Counted from the first letter of the stretch, positions 1 to 8,851 are shown. The stretch: DNA of 27,683 nt from UBA6164 sp045107135 (GCA_045107135.1 JASFZI010000055.1:1-27683), one strand, 5' to 3'. A program made the numbers and translations. Notes: generated by a model from the letters alone, not told the origin.

Positions 1-153
1 CAGGATGAGTGGGAGGAGTATTTTGATAGTTATAAGAAGGTAATTTTGGAGTTGAAAGGTGAGATTGATAAGTGTGATGGGGAGATAGATGATATGGTTT
101 TTGATTTGTATTGGTTGAGTGAGGAGGAGAGGGATATTGTGAGAGGAGAATAA
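1..153 (+). CDS. C-terminal tail of a probable type IIG restriction-modification enzyme (partial)
   Basis: Only the last 50 codons are in the window, in frame 1, ending at TAA 151-153. The acidic, charged tail contains IDDMVFDLYWLSEEERDIV. This resembles the closing helix of Eco57I/type IIG methyltransferase-nucleases, whose C-termini typically read like IDELVYELYGLTEEE followed by IV. That is a family resemblance from memory, and the catalytic domains lie outside the window. The three glycines are GGT, GGG and GGA, with no TGA, and the strand is unusually G-rich (GAG, TTG, GTG, GGG), unlike the A-rich genes downstream, so the gene may be a recent acquisition. Alternative: an unrelated coiled-coil tail. 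Confidence 0.5.
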   Translation, partial: QDEWEEYFDSYKKVILELKGEIDKCDGEIDDMVFDLYWLSEEERDIVRGE

Positions 154-180
154 TTAGATTTTATTATTTAAATTAATTTT

Positions 181-729
181 ATGTGATTTAAGACATTTAT
201 AACAGATAATGTAGATATATATGATTTAAAATGAAATTGCGTTTATAAAAATGAATGAGTAATTTTAAAATCTTGAAATATAACAATTGAATGAATATTA
301 AAAGAAATAGAAAAAGGTTATTATATAATAAGAAAAATTAATGATAATTTTTCTGAAAAATATAATGTATTAAATGTTGAATATCAAAATCATCCAAGAA
401 ATAAATTTTTTAGAATGATAAAACTTAAAGTTCAAAAAGAGTGAGATGAACTAGAAGAAAAAAATCATTTTATTTCAGCCTGAACTCATATTCAAGCTTG
501 ATGAGATATAATAATTTGAGATAATAATAAAAACATAACAAATGAAGTTGATAAATTAGTTGATTTAATTAATAAGTGAACTATTGATAATAAAGAAGAA
601 ATAAAAGAATTGTTAGAAGAGTTTAAAAAAACAAATGATAAAAGTAAATTAGTTGATGCATTTAGTATCTTATGAAGTTGAGCGAGTATTAGCAGTATGA
701 TTATTGCATTAAGTAATTTAATAAATTAG
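181..729 (+). CDS. Hypothetical protein, first gene of a four-gene cassette
   Basis: 182 residues when TGA is read as Gly (nine TGA codons); stop TAG. The first ATG after the upstream stop is used and there is no SD. I do not recognise the family. The N-terminal half looks beta-rich and ends in a glycine-rich stretch, AGGDIIIGDNN (about residues 106-116). Next comes a charged helical segment (about 120-160), then a small-residue/hydrophobic C-terminus with ILGSGASISSMIIALSNLI that could insert in a membrane or pack as a hairpin. The next gene starts 8 nt downstream, and four genes follow with gaps of 8, 2 and 1 nt, implying one transcript. A cassette of unknown genes with DUF3800 next to restriction-modification suggests mobile-element defence, but this is inference from context only. 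Confidence 0.75.
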
Positions 730-737
730 AAATTTAT

Positions 738-1745
738 ATGGTTTTAACAGAGCAAGAAAAAAATGATGTATTAGAACAATTTGATGTAATTATAGATCAA
801 GATCAATATATTGAAAATTCAGAAATTATTTATTCTGAAGAATTAGAAAAGTTAGAATACAGAACTTGAGATTTATTGATTCAATTATTAGCTTCTATTT
901 CTTTAAATAAAGAATTAGAAAAATTTTTAATTGAGAAAATGTTTTTAAACAAAAGATATTATCGTTTAATGTTTTATATTAGCTGTAATTATTGATTATT
1001 AGATAATTTTTTAGATATTTATAAATATAGTAGAATTGGTATAGATTATGATGAAGTAGAAAATATGACAAATTTATTTGATAATTTTTTAGAATATTTC
1101 ATAAAATTTTTTAATAAGTGACAATTAAATATTTATTTAAATATTTTAAAATCACAACATTATCAAGCTAATTCAGAAGTTTTTGACAACTTATCGCCTA
1201 TTTTCTATAGTTTAAAGAAAAAAATAATTAATCATAAATTTAATGAATTATCAAATAATCTAACATGAATAAATATTGAAATAAATAAGGATAAAGAAGA
1301 AGTCAAAGAAATTATTAATCATTTTTGATTTGATAACAAATATAATGAATTTCTTACTACTTTAGATAAGCATTTTTATTCTGAAAATAAAGATAATATT
1401 GAAATGGCTTGATTAATTTGAACATTTAGACAATTTAATAATGATATTATTATTGATATTGCTTTAGAAGTAGCTACAAATGAATGATTAAGTGATATTC
1501 CAAAGCTAGAAAATTCTAAATCTACTTCGAAAATTTGAAGAGCATGAGATTATTTAAAAGAAAAATTTAATTTAAGTAAAAACGAAGATAAATTTTTAGA
1601 ATATTTTACTAAAATATTACATGAAGAATGATGACATGCTTTTTTATCTTCAATCGAATATTTTAGATTAACAAAAAATATAACTATAGAAATAATTTTA
1701 CTATTATTGTATAAATTAAAAGATTTTAAAGAAAATAATAAATAA
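738..1745 (+). CDS. Hypothetical helical protein, second gene of the cassette
   Basis: 335 residues in the UGA=Gly code, stop TAA. It is lysine-, asparagine- and isoleucine-rich and looks all-helical, with no clear membrane span or signal peptide and no nucleotide-binding or catalytic motif that I can recognise. The pattern of short amphipathic helices (FLIEKMFLNKRYYRLMFYIS, DNFLEYFIKFFNKGQLNIYL and so on) is compatible with an alpha-solenoid or a protein-binding scaffold. Many TGA codons lie in frame, including a TGA-TGA pair before CAT near residue 300, so the gene is at home in this genome's code. It starts 8 nt after the previous gene and ends 2 nt before the DUF3800 gene. No function is assigned. 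Confidence 0.72.
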
Positions 1746-1747
1746 AT

Positions 1748-2437
1748 ATGAAAAAATATAACATATATTGTGATGAAAGTAGTATAAATAATAAAGATTT
1801 ATTGTTTATGTGAATTTGAGCAATACAAGTAGAGAGGGAGTATAAAAATATTGTTATAAAAAAGTTAAAGGAACTTAAAAAAGAATATAATTATAACCTT
1901 GAGATAAAATGGAGAAAAGTTTCACCTAAAACAAAAGACTTTTATTTAGCCTTGGTTAATTTTTTCTTTGATAATAATTTAAATTTTTATTCTATTATTA
2001 TAGATAAAGAAAAATTAAACTTAAAAGATTACCATAATGATGATGAAGAATTAGCATTTTATAAGTATTACTATTTTTTATTAAAAAATAGATTTCAAGA
2101 TTGAAATGATTATTACCTATACTTAGATAGGAGGATAAAAAAAGATAAAGACAGAATAAAAAAGATGTCTGAATTTTTTGAGTATGAATCACAATTAAGA
2201 CCAGAAAATTTTAATATAAGGCATATATGAGAATATGATTCTAATACTCACTTATTAATACAATTAGCAGATTTCTTTATTTGAGCAATTTGTTATGATA
2301 ATAATGATATTAACAAATCAGAGACAAAAAAAGAAATTATAGAATTAATTGCTTTAAAATTAAATGAAAAAGATTTAAAGTTTTCGTCTAGATTATATGA
2401 TGATAAGTTCAATATTTTTAAAATAAAAATGAAATAA
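1748..2437 (+). CDS. DUF3800 domain protein
   Basis: 229 residues in the UGA=Gly code. It matches the DUF3800 layout: N-terminal YNIYCDESS (Asp9, Glu10, Ser11), a first strand followed by LLFMGIGAI, a central block with IKWRKVSPKTKDFY, the acidic strand LYLDRR, and the closing motif LIQLADFFIGAI. In this family the DES motif and the late D of the QLAD motif are the conserved acidic residues of a predicted RNase H-like fold; the substrate is not established. DUF3800 genes are common in phages, integrated elements and defence neighbourhoods. It sits 2 nt after the previous gene and 1 nt before the next, which supports co-transcription and a shared role. No SD is visible; the start is the first ATG. 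Confidence 0.85.
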
Positions 2438-2438
2438 T

Positions 2439-2873
2439 ATGTGATGAAATTTTCCAAATATAGTTGAGTTTGAAACTGAAAAAGAATATGAAGAACTATT
2501 TATTTCTGAATATATTGAAAAAAAATTTAAAACTCATGATTGAATTAATATAAATTTAAAAATAGGACATTTTTATCATATTTTTTATAGAGATAAAGAT
2601 AAGTCAACAAAATACTTTGATAAATGGTTAGCTAGAAGAATAATGCAATTGAAAGCAATAGTAGAAAACTGGTCATGAAATATAGAAATTTATGAGTGAT
2701 ATAATAAAAGAAGTAATAGACATGAAAGGAATTACATCTATGTATATTGAAAAATATGTGTATTTTTATGACAGGAAACAAGCGGAGATTTTTATATAAT
2801 TACAGCCTATCAAAAAAATAATAAAGAACTAGAAAGATTAAGAAAAAATAAACATATAAAAAGGATTGTTTAA
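2439..2873 (+). CDS. Possible barnase/EndoU/ColE5/RelE-like nuclease-fold protein
   Basis: 144 residues in the UGA=Gly code, stop TAA. It begins 1 nt after the DUF3800 stop. The start ATG is followed directly by two TGA glycines (MGGNFPNIVEF). The core reads GHFYHIFYRDK, FDKWLARRIMQLKAIVENW, RNYIYVY and FYIITAYQKNN. This resembles small toxin/nuclease domains at the ends of phage head proteins (barnase-EndoU-ColicinE5/D-RelE group), where an RR-containing helix and a late TAY strand recur. The resemblance is from memory and is tentative; catalytic residues cannot be assigned with confidence. If correct, it would be the effector of the cassette. Its last 12 nt overlap the minus-strand terminator hairpin of the small RNA. 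Confidence 0.6.
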
Positions 2874-2890
2874 TAAGTCTAAACAACCCT
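2857..2890 (-). terminator. Intrinsic terminator of the small RNA
   Basis: The minus-strand stem AGGGTTGTTTA (2890-2880) pairs with TAAACAATCCT (2872-2862) with one A/C mismatch and loop GACTTAT, followed by T residues to 2858. On the plus strand the hairpin is followed by A residues, so it works as a terminator only leftward. It overlaps the end of the upstream plus-strand gene. Confidence 0.75.
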
Positions 2891-2961
2891 AAAAGAAAAA
2901 CTCTGGCAACAGATAAGCCTATGGCAAATCTCCCTGTTTCAGTATTCCGTTAACCGGAAAC
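2857..2961 (-). ncRNA. Candidate small RNA, about 105 nt, family unknown
   Basis: A consensus promoter on the minus strand (TTGACA at 2996-2991, 17-nt spacer, TATAAT at 2973-2968) places the transcript start near 2961. A terminator closes it: an 11-bp stem with one mismatch (2890-2880 with 2872-2862), a 7-nt loop, then a run of T at 2862-2858. Between them is no open reading frame of note and the sequence is clearly GC-richer than its surroundings. It can fold into a hairpin TTCCG-loop-CGGAA (2959-2945) that competes with a GTTTC/GAAAC pairing (2961-2957 with 2940-2936), and into a near-perfect 21-nt hairpin at 2931-2911. It does not look like SRP RNA, tmRNA, RNase P RNA, a tRNA or a riboswitch I know. 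It could be a stand-alone regulator, a guide-type RNA or an RNA antitoxin. Confidence 0.75.
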
Positions 2962-2967
2962 ATCTAT

Positions 2968-2996
2968 ATTATATTACTTTTACTAAACTTTGTCAA
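2968..2996 (-). promoter_or_regulatory. Consensus sigma-70-type promoter of the small RNA
   Basis: Read on the minus strand it is TTGACA (2996-2991), exactly 17 nt, then TATAAT (2973-2968). Both hexamers match the consensus perfectly, the only such case I found in the window, which implies strong and perhaps constitutive transcription leftward from about 2961. Confidence 0.85.
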
Positions 2997-3047
2997 AACT
3001 TTTTCAATAAGGATTTGATTCTTTTATAAATAATTATATTGAATAAC

Positions 3048-4016
3048 ATGACTAATATGCCTAAAAAAATACCAAAACCTAAAAAACAAACTATATCAAA
3101 GAAATTTGATACTTTTATGGTTGATTTATTAAATTGAATTTGAAATGTTAAAACTAACCATTTTACTATTATTTGATGATTTATTTTATTATTGTGAATA
3201 ATGCTTCAAAATAGTCTTATATCTCGTTTTGTATGACAAGAGATAAGCTCTATTTTATTTATAAATTTAGAAAATGCACTTTTGTTTTCGTTACAATTTA
3301 TAGGAGTATTTTTTATATGATTACTATTTCCTCCAATTGTTATTGCTTTATTTATATGAACATTAATAACTCAAGATCCAGAATATCAAAAATATATTAT
3401 GTGGGGATGAATAGTTTTTTGATTTTTATTACTTTATTTTAAATGATATAGAAATTTTTTAAAAAATCATTTCAATATTTTTATTACTATTTACTTAATA
3501 CTTTTTTTAATATGATCTTATACATATTACTATAAAGAAATTTTAAATAAAATAACTAATGTGGAAATTATAACATCTAAAGAATCATTTCAAGGAAAAC
3601 TTCATTTTTCTAATTGAGATTATTATTTTGTAGAAAAAAATTGAGAAAAAGTTATCTTAAATTCAAGGGATGTAAGGAGTATAAAAATTTTACAAACTGG
3701 AAAGTATCAAATTAACATCTGCAACAACACAAATATCAATTTCAATGAAGTTATGTTACATGTATGATTAAATTATTTAGAAATAAAGCCTGGAGAGTGT
3801 TCAGGATACAAAGAAAGGGATGAATTATATAAACTTGTTCCGATGACTGTTTATACTACAGAAAATGATATAAATAATAGATATATGATATTTCCAACGG
3901 ATTATGTAGGAGAAGAATTGTTTGAGAGTGGAAAATATAGTATATATGTGAATGAATTGTTGAAAGAGAATATGACGGTGAAGTATAATGGGGGGATTGA
4001 GTTTGAAATAAAATAG
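3048..4016 (+). CDS. Multi-pass membrane protein with extracytoplasmic C-terminal domain, unknown family
   Basis: 322 residues in the UGA=Gly code, stop TAG. A lysine/proline-rich cytoplasmic N-terminus (MTNMPKKIPKPKKQ) is followed by about five hydrophobic segments (around residues 40-54, 75-105, 116-132 and 142-160). A soluble domain of about 155 residues with beta-type patterning follows (FQGKLHFSNGDYYFVEKNGEKVIL and onward). No family is recognised. TGA glycines crowd the membrane half, while after about position 3770 every glycine is GGA or GGG and the DNA becomes G-rich, so the 3' part may be of mosaic origin. The ATG lies 7 nt after a TATATT box (3035-3040), which would fit a leaderless or near-leaderless mRNA; no SD is present. 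It diverges from the small-RNA promoter. Confidence 0.72.
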
Positions 4017-4090
4017 GAAATTAAAAATTTGCATAATTGTATTAAAAGTATATAGTTTGTATATAATTATAAATTTAATGATTTTATTTT

Positions 4091-4912
4091 ATGAAAAATA
4101 ATATACAAAATCTTATTTCATCTTTTGAAAAAATAAAACAAATAGATGATAACTTTGAATTTTGGAGTGCTAGAGATTTACAAAAACTTTTATGATATAG
4201 TAAATGGGAAAATTTTTCTAATACTATAGAAAAAGCGAAAATATCCTGTAAAGAGGCTTGAAATAAAATAAATAAACAGTTTCCTGAAGTCAGGAAACCA
4301 ATAATTTCTGGTAAATGATGAACTCAATATGTAACTGATTATAATCTATCAAGATATGCCTGTTATTTAATTGCTCAAAATTGAGACCCTAAAAAGCAAG
4401 AAATAGCTTTTGCACAGGCTTATTTTGCAGTACAAACTAGAAAACAAGAAATTATAGAACAAAAATTGATTGATTTAGATAGATTAAGAGCAAGAAAAAA
4501 ACTTACTACTACAGAAAAAGAATTTCAAGAACTTGCTTTTGAAAGATGAGTTAATTGATCTTGAATATGAAGAATTAGAAGTAAATGAGACACTATTTTG
4601 TTTTGATGAAAAACAACTCAAGATATGAAAAATAAATTATGAGTTAAATCTTGACCATTAGCTGACGTATTACCAACTATTACTTTAAAAGCAAAAGATC
4701 TAGCGACTGAAGTAATAAATCATAATATGAAACATAAAAGCCTGTATTGAGAAAATCAAATAACAGATGAACATTTACAAAATAATACATGAGTAAGAAA
4801 ATATTTAAATGATAGCTGAATAAAACCTGAGGAATTACCTGGAGAAGAGGACTTGAAAAAAATTGAAAGAAAAATAAAAAGTGATGTAAAAAAATGAAAC
4901 AATAATCAATAA
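4091..4912 (+). CDS. dinD: DNA damage-inducible protein D
   Basis: 273 residues, the usual size of the DinD family. The N-terminal BRO-like part reads FEFWSARDLQKLLGYSKWENF followed by TIEKAKISC. The middle has ISGKGGTQYVTDYNLSRYACYLIAQNGDP, then AYFAVQTRKQE, all hallmark DinD segments. The C-terminal part has GVKSGPLADVLPTITLKAKDLATE and ends with HLQNNTGVRKYL. In Escherichia coli DinD is SOS-induced and inhibits RecA filament function; a role here in DNA damage or phage response is inferred. Many conserved glycines are TGA (for example LGY, SGKGG, NGD), so the gene is well adapted to the local code. It has no SD. A TATAAT box at about 4060-4065 lies upstream; I see no LexA-type operator. 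Confidence 0.92.
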
Positions 4913-5077
4913 AAAAAATCCTTTGAGCCTCTTCTTTGATAAATGTAGGAGTTATTTACACAAGTATTATATTTATTTTTATAAATAAAGTACCAAAAAC
5001 TTACTACTTTCTTTATTGCTAAAATACAATTATTAAGTATATTAAAAACAGTCATTAATAGCTAATTATAGAAAACA
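4913..5077. other. Intergenic region between dinD and ftsK
   Basis: 165 nt of AT-rich DNA. I see no convincing terminator, small gene or structured RNA. The stretch just before ftsK (5063-5077) contains a TATAGA-like box that could give an almost leaderless ftsK transcript. Confidence 0.5.
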
Positions 5078-7273
5078 GTGCCTCCTAAAAGAAAATATAC
5101 AAAAAAAAATAAATTCAAATTTTCATCTGAGCATAAAAAATACCTGGCTATAGGTTTTTTTGTGGTTTTTTGAACACTAGCTATAATTGTAGATATTAAT
5201 TCTACAATTTGATACCATATTCATAATGTATTAACTGAGCTGTTTTGAGAATATTATAAATTTATATTCTCACCAGTAGTATTACTTTTATCTTTATTTT
5301 TAATCAAGGATAGAAGCTTACAATTCAATTTATATAGACTCATTGGGTTATTTATATACCTAATTTCAATGACAACAATGGTTGGTTTTTTTGAGCCTTT
5401 GTATTATTGATTATTTAATATTTATAGCACCTCTAATGAATTATTATGAAGACAAGCAACTGGTTTTTCATTTTTTCTATTATTTCTTTTGTCTCTAACT
5501 ATTCTGTTTAGGTTTAATCCTATAACTTTCGTTCAGTGATTATTTTCACTTGCACCAAAAATTAGTAATATAAAGAATACTTTTAAGTCAGAAATGTCGG
5601 CTAAATCAAAAGTTGTATCAAAAAAAGAAGAAAGAATGAATAAAAAACAACAAGACTTAGATAATATGATGCTAAAGCTTCAAGATGAGAAAAAAATGTT
5701 AGCAAAATCAAAACAATCAAAACAGTTGAATCTTTCAGATGCACCTAAAAAAATAAAAATAGAAAAGAAAAAACCTACTAAAATTTGAGGAATATTTACA
5801 AAAGCAAAACCTGAGAAAGAGGTAAAGATTGTGAGAAATCCAGAATTTAAAAATTGGCATTTTCCTGAGCTTAGTCTATTAAATGATAGATCTTCTAATA
5901 TAAAAATTGATGAAAATGAAATAAGGAGAAAAGAAATTGAGATAGAAGAAAAATTACTTCAGTTTAAAATTCAAGTATCTATGGAAGGGTATGAAGTTTG
6001 ACCAACTGTTATCCAATATAGACTTAAACCAAGACAATGAGTTAAATTACAAAAAATAGTAAATCTTAAAAAAGATTTAGCATTAGCGCTTCATGCAAAA
6101 TCAATTAGAATACAAGCTCCAATTCCAGGTTTAGGAGTTGTTGGGATAGAAGTTCCTAACGCTAATAGACAAACTGTATGATTAAAAGAAATATTATCAA
6201 CAAGACAATTCAATTCTAGAAAAATGGAAATTCCAATTGCATTAGGTAAAGATGTAAGTGGTAATGTTGTAATATGAGATTTAGCAAAAATGCCACATTT
6301 ACTTGTTGCTGGGCAAACAGGTTCTGGTAAATCTGTATGAATGAATGCATTTTTAATTTCAATGCTTTACAAGTTTTCTCCTAGTGAATTAAAAATGATA
6401 ATGGTTGATCCTAAGAGAGTTGAATTATCCGTGTATAATTGAATACCTCATCTATTAACTCCAGTTATTACAAATCCAGATAAAGCATTAAATGCCCTTA
6501 AATGGTGTGTTGCAGAAATGCTAAGAAGATATGATTTAGCGACTAAATTAAGTGCTAGAAATCTTAAAGAATATAATGCAAAGATAACTAAAAAATCAGA
6601 GAAGCTTCCATATATAGTAATGGTGGTTGATGAATTAGCTGATCTAATGATGAGTTGAAACAAAAAAGAAGTAGAACAATCTATTGCTAGAATTGCTCAA
6701 ATGGCAAGAGCTGTATGAATTCATTTAATTATTGCTACTCAAAGACCTTCTGTTGATGTTATTACTTGATTAATTAAAGCAAATATCCCTTCAAGAATAG
6801 CGTTCACCGTTGCATCACAAATTGATTCAAGAACAATAATTGATAAATGATGAGCAGAAGAATTATTAGGTAGATGAGATATGCTTTATTATCCAACCGG
6901 TGCAATTGAACCAGAAAGAGTACAATGAGTATTTGTAGAAACAAATGAAGTAGAAGCTGTTGTAAATAAACTAAAACTTACAATAGATCCAGATATGATA
7001 GATAATTTACAAATACCTGAAATAGTAAATGGAAAATCAAAATTAAAATGATCTATTCTTGAAAACTATAAATGAGATCAAGATGAAGAGCCGGAAATTA
7101 TTGAAAGAGCTATCCAAGTTGTAAAAGATGCAAAAAAATGATCAACTTCACTAGTACAGAGAAAGCTATGACTTTGATATGCTAGAGCTGCAAAAGTTCT
7201 TGATATCCTTGAAGAGTTAGGAGTTGTATGACCACCAAATGGTTCAAAACCAAGGGAAGTATATGTTGAATAA
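5078..7273 (+). CDS. ftsK: FtsK/SpoIIIE DNA translocase
   Basis: 731 residues in the UGA=Gly code. It is a membrane-anchored hexameric ATPase that pumps chromosome ends through the division septum. Four N-terminal membrane spans (about 22-40, 60-77, 85-105, 129-146) are followed by a lysine-rich, coiled-coil linker (about 170-260), the alpha/beta motor and a winged-helix gamma domain (about 665-731, SLVQRKLGLGYARAAKVLDILEE in two overlapping parts). Walker A is GQTGSGKS at 412-419, Walker B is VMVVDELADLM with Asp518-Glu519, and RPSVDVITG and PSRIAFTV follow as expected. The GTG at 5078 is chosen because an in-frame TAG lies three codons upstream and the next ATG falls inside the membrane region. 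No SD. The Gly after SV in the Walker A helix is TGA. Confidence 0.95.
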
Positions 7274-7323
7274 AAAAAACTTCTATAAATTATAAGCTTT
7301 AATTTATCTATAACTATATATAC

Positions 7324-7407
7324 ATGTATGAATTATTTATATGAGTAGCTATTGGATTATTGTTTAAAACAATATATGATATTTACATAAAATATAGAAA
7401 AAAATAA
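7324..7407 (+). CDS. 27-residue single-span membrane peptide
   Basis: The short frame MYELFIGVAIGLLFKTIYDIYIKYRKK uses TGA for Gly7 and ends in TAA. It has the form of a small membrane protein: one hydrophobic helix (residues 3-20) and a positively charged, presumably cytoplasmic tail. It lies 50 nt after ftsK and directly before a good terminator at 7422-7450, so it probably ends the ftsK transcript. No SD. No family is recognised. At this length a chance frame cannot be ruled out, but the clean hydrophobic-then-basic layout and the terminator support it. Confidence 0.45.
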
Positions 7408-7421
7408 ATTATTATTATCAG

Positions 7422-7450
7422 AAAAAAGAGTTATGAATAGCTCTTTTTTT
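7422..7450 (+). terminator. Intrinsic terminator after ftsK and the small membrane peptide
   Basis: The stem GAGTTA/TAGCTC with loop TGAA is flanked by A6 on the left and T8 on the right, so it can act in either direction. It fits the end of the rightward ftsK unit. Confidence 0.8.
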
Positions 7451-7518
7451 ATTAATTAAAAAATAAAATATTAATACTGTCAATGTGAAATTAGTATTTA
7501 AATTTGTAAAAGTATATA

Positions 7519-7555
7519 TAATGTATATTATTGTATATACGAAATATATACATTA
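7519..7555. promoter_or_regulatory. Palindromic operator-like region ahead of the RhuM-like gene
   Basis: A perfect 10-bp inverted repeat, TAATGTATAT (7519-7528) and ATATACATTA (7546-7555), is separated by 17 nt. The spacer contains GTATATAC (7533-7540), itself a palindrome. A TATAAT box overlaps the left arm (7517-7522). Three GTATAT-type half sites just upstream of a start codon suggest a repressor site, perhaps bound by the gene's own product. Confidence 0.5.
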
Positions 7556-7573
7556 CATACTAATTCACTGATT

Positions 7574-8017
7574 ATGATTAAATTAACAAAACAAAGAAAT
7601 GGGAATATTATTTTGGATATTAACAACACATCATTAAATCTAAATTTTAATAATGATAAGATATGGCTAACAAAAAAAGAAATTTCAAATATATTTTGAG
7701 TAAAAAAAACTGAAGTAAAGAATATACTATTACAAATCAAATCAAATTCACTTAGCAACTTTAATGAAAACTCTAAAAGAATAATAAATATTTCAACTAA
7801 AAAAGAAAAAACATACTATTCTATAGATATAATAATAAGTCTAGGGTATAGATTAAATAACTTTACAGCGACAAGACTACTTATAAAGATAAACAGGACT
7901 CTAAAAAATATTTGAATCAATAGAACGAGTATATTAAATAAATTAAGAGATTGATTAGAAAAATTTAGTATTGAATCATTTTTTGCAAAAAAATACATAT
8001 TAAATTTAAACAAATAA
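7574..8017 (+). CDS. RhuM-like (virulence RhuM family) protein
   Basis: 147 residues in the UGA=Gly code. The N-terminal half follows the RhuM pattern: KIWLTKKEISNIFGVKKTEVKNIL, where the family has vWLTq-qmAelF-v, then YYSIDIIISLGYRLNNFTATRLL, where the family has Y-ldviisvGYRv-s-ra. RhuM-type proteins carry a small DNA-binding-like N-terminal domain and are frequent in mobile and pathogenicity regions and beside Fic or restriction genes; their activity is not established. The family is usually near 300 residues, so this is a short version limited to the N-terminal module. It has palindromic DNA just upstream, no SD and a perfect terminator at its stop codon. Confidence 0.7.
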
Positions 8018-8046
8018 AGAAACAAGCTTTGCTTGTTTCTTTATTT
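8012..8046. terminator. Perfect bidirectional terminator between convergent genes
   Basis: A 16-bp perfect inverted repeat (8012-8027 with 8031-8046) has a 3-nt TTT loop and A/T-rich flanks. It covers the stop codons of the rightward RhuM-like gene (8015-8017) and the leftward PH-like gene (8041-8043), so the last codons of both genes form the stem. Confidence 0.88.
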
Positions 8047-8637
8047 GTTATTGTTATTTTCAGCTAAACATATTTCAATAATATCTTTTCTTAAAATATT
8101 TGGATATTTAACATATGTCATTATCATTTTTCATCATAAATGTAATCATTCTTCATCTTTTGTACTTAAGGCTCAATCAGTAATAATTTCTATATTTCAA
8201 TATCAAAATATATTTCAAAACAGTCAATGTCTTGCTGAAGAGATTGATCTAATTTTAGATGAGGGTAAATCTTTATTTTTGCTATTAAAAAATCCTAATT
8301 GTTTAAAAGTAGAAATTCATTCTCTACTAATTATCGTAAAATCAAATTTATATTCAAGATATATATTAACTAAGTAACGTAATATAGAAAGTGCTAATAA
8401 TACTAAGACTCAAATTAATACATAAGATAACAATCCATTCTGTTGAATAAACTTCATATGCATAACAAAAAAAAGTATTACAATAGTTGTAAAAATCAAA
8501 AAAGGTATTATTCAATTAACTATCCAATATGCTAAAGTCCTTTGTATTAAAATAATATTTTTATTTCAATGCTTTTGCATAGCGTAATCATATTCTTTAT
8601 CCTTTAACTCGGTATCAAAATTATTAAAAATTCTCAT
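8041..8637 (-). CDS. Membrane protein with bacterial PH-like domain
   Basis: 198 residues in the UGA=Gly code. A short cytoplasmic N-terminus is followed by two membrane spans (about residues 42-66 IVNGIIPFLIFTTIVILFF and 79-98 YVLIGVLVLLALSILRYLV). A PH-like domain then reads FDFTIISREGIS, LPSSKIRSISSARHGLFGNIFGYGNIEI and VKYP. The pattern 'two spans, strand, basic helix, lfgyGnIeI' is typical of the bPH2/YdbS-YdbT (formerly DUF304) group, membrane-associated proteins of unsettled role. Several conserved glycines are TGA (FGYGNIEI). No SD. It converges on the RhuM-like gene with a shared terminator and diverges from mlaA. Confidence 0.72.
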
Positions 8638-8762
8638 ATATATATATAAATTAACTTTAATTTAAAAACTTTTTACATCATTAAAAAGTATATTAATTTA
8701 ATAAAAAAAAGCAAAATATACCTTTCTCGTAATAATATTTTTATTTATTTAAATATTCTATA

Positions 8763-8791
8763 TTGACAAGAATGTATTTTCTTATTATAAA
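8763..8791 (+). promoter_or_regulatory. Promoter of mlaA
   Basis: TTGACA (8763-8768), 17-nt spacer, TATAAA (8786-8791). The predicted start lies near 8798, giving a leader of about 54 nt that contains an AGGAGA ribosome-binding site at 8841-8846. Confidence 0.75.
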
Positions 8792-8851
8792 TATATTGTT
8801 TTATTAATTTTTTAAACAAAATAATATAAAATACAAAAAAAGGAGAGTGCC

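Noticed and set aside
2880..2960. CRISPR repeat, tRNA or known riboswitch in the GC-rich segment
   Set aside because: No repeated unit, no cloverleaf and no riboswitch core that I recognise; the promoter and terminator on the minus strand explain it better as a small RNA.
5594..5788. Separate small Lys-rich gene
   Set aside because: It is the linker part of ftsK between two TGA codons.
181..7273. Reading the many in-frame TGA codons as decay (pseudogenes)
   Set aside because: Reading frames are otherwise intact over hundreds of codons, TGA falls on conserved glycines, and TAA/TAG occur only at gene ends.
5078..7273. TGA as tryptophan (mycoplasma code) or selenocysteine
   Set aside because: TGA aligns with Gly in Walker A and other motifs, Trp positions use TGG, and the number of TGA codons is far too high for selenocysteine.
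8033..8377. Plus-strand protein of 114 residues
   Set aside because: It is antisense to the PH-like membrane protein, which has the better protein pattern and conserved TGA glycines.
8660..8690. ACTTTTTA/TAAAAAGT hairpin as a terminator
   Set aside because: It lies between divergent gene starts with no transcript to end; such short A/T repeats are expected by chance here.
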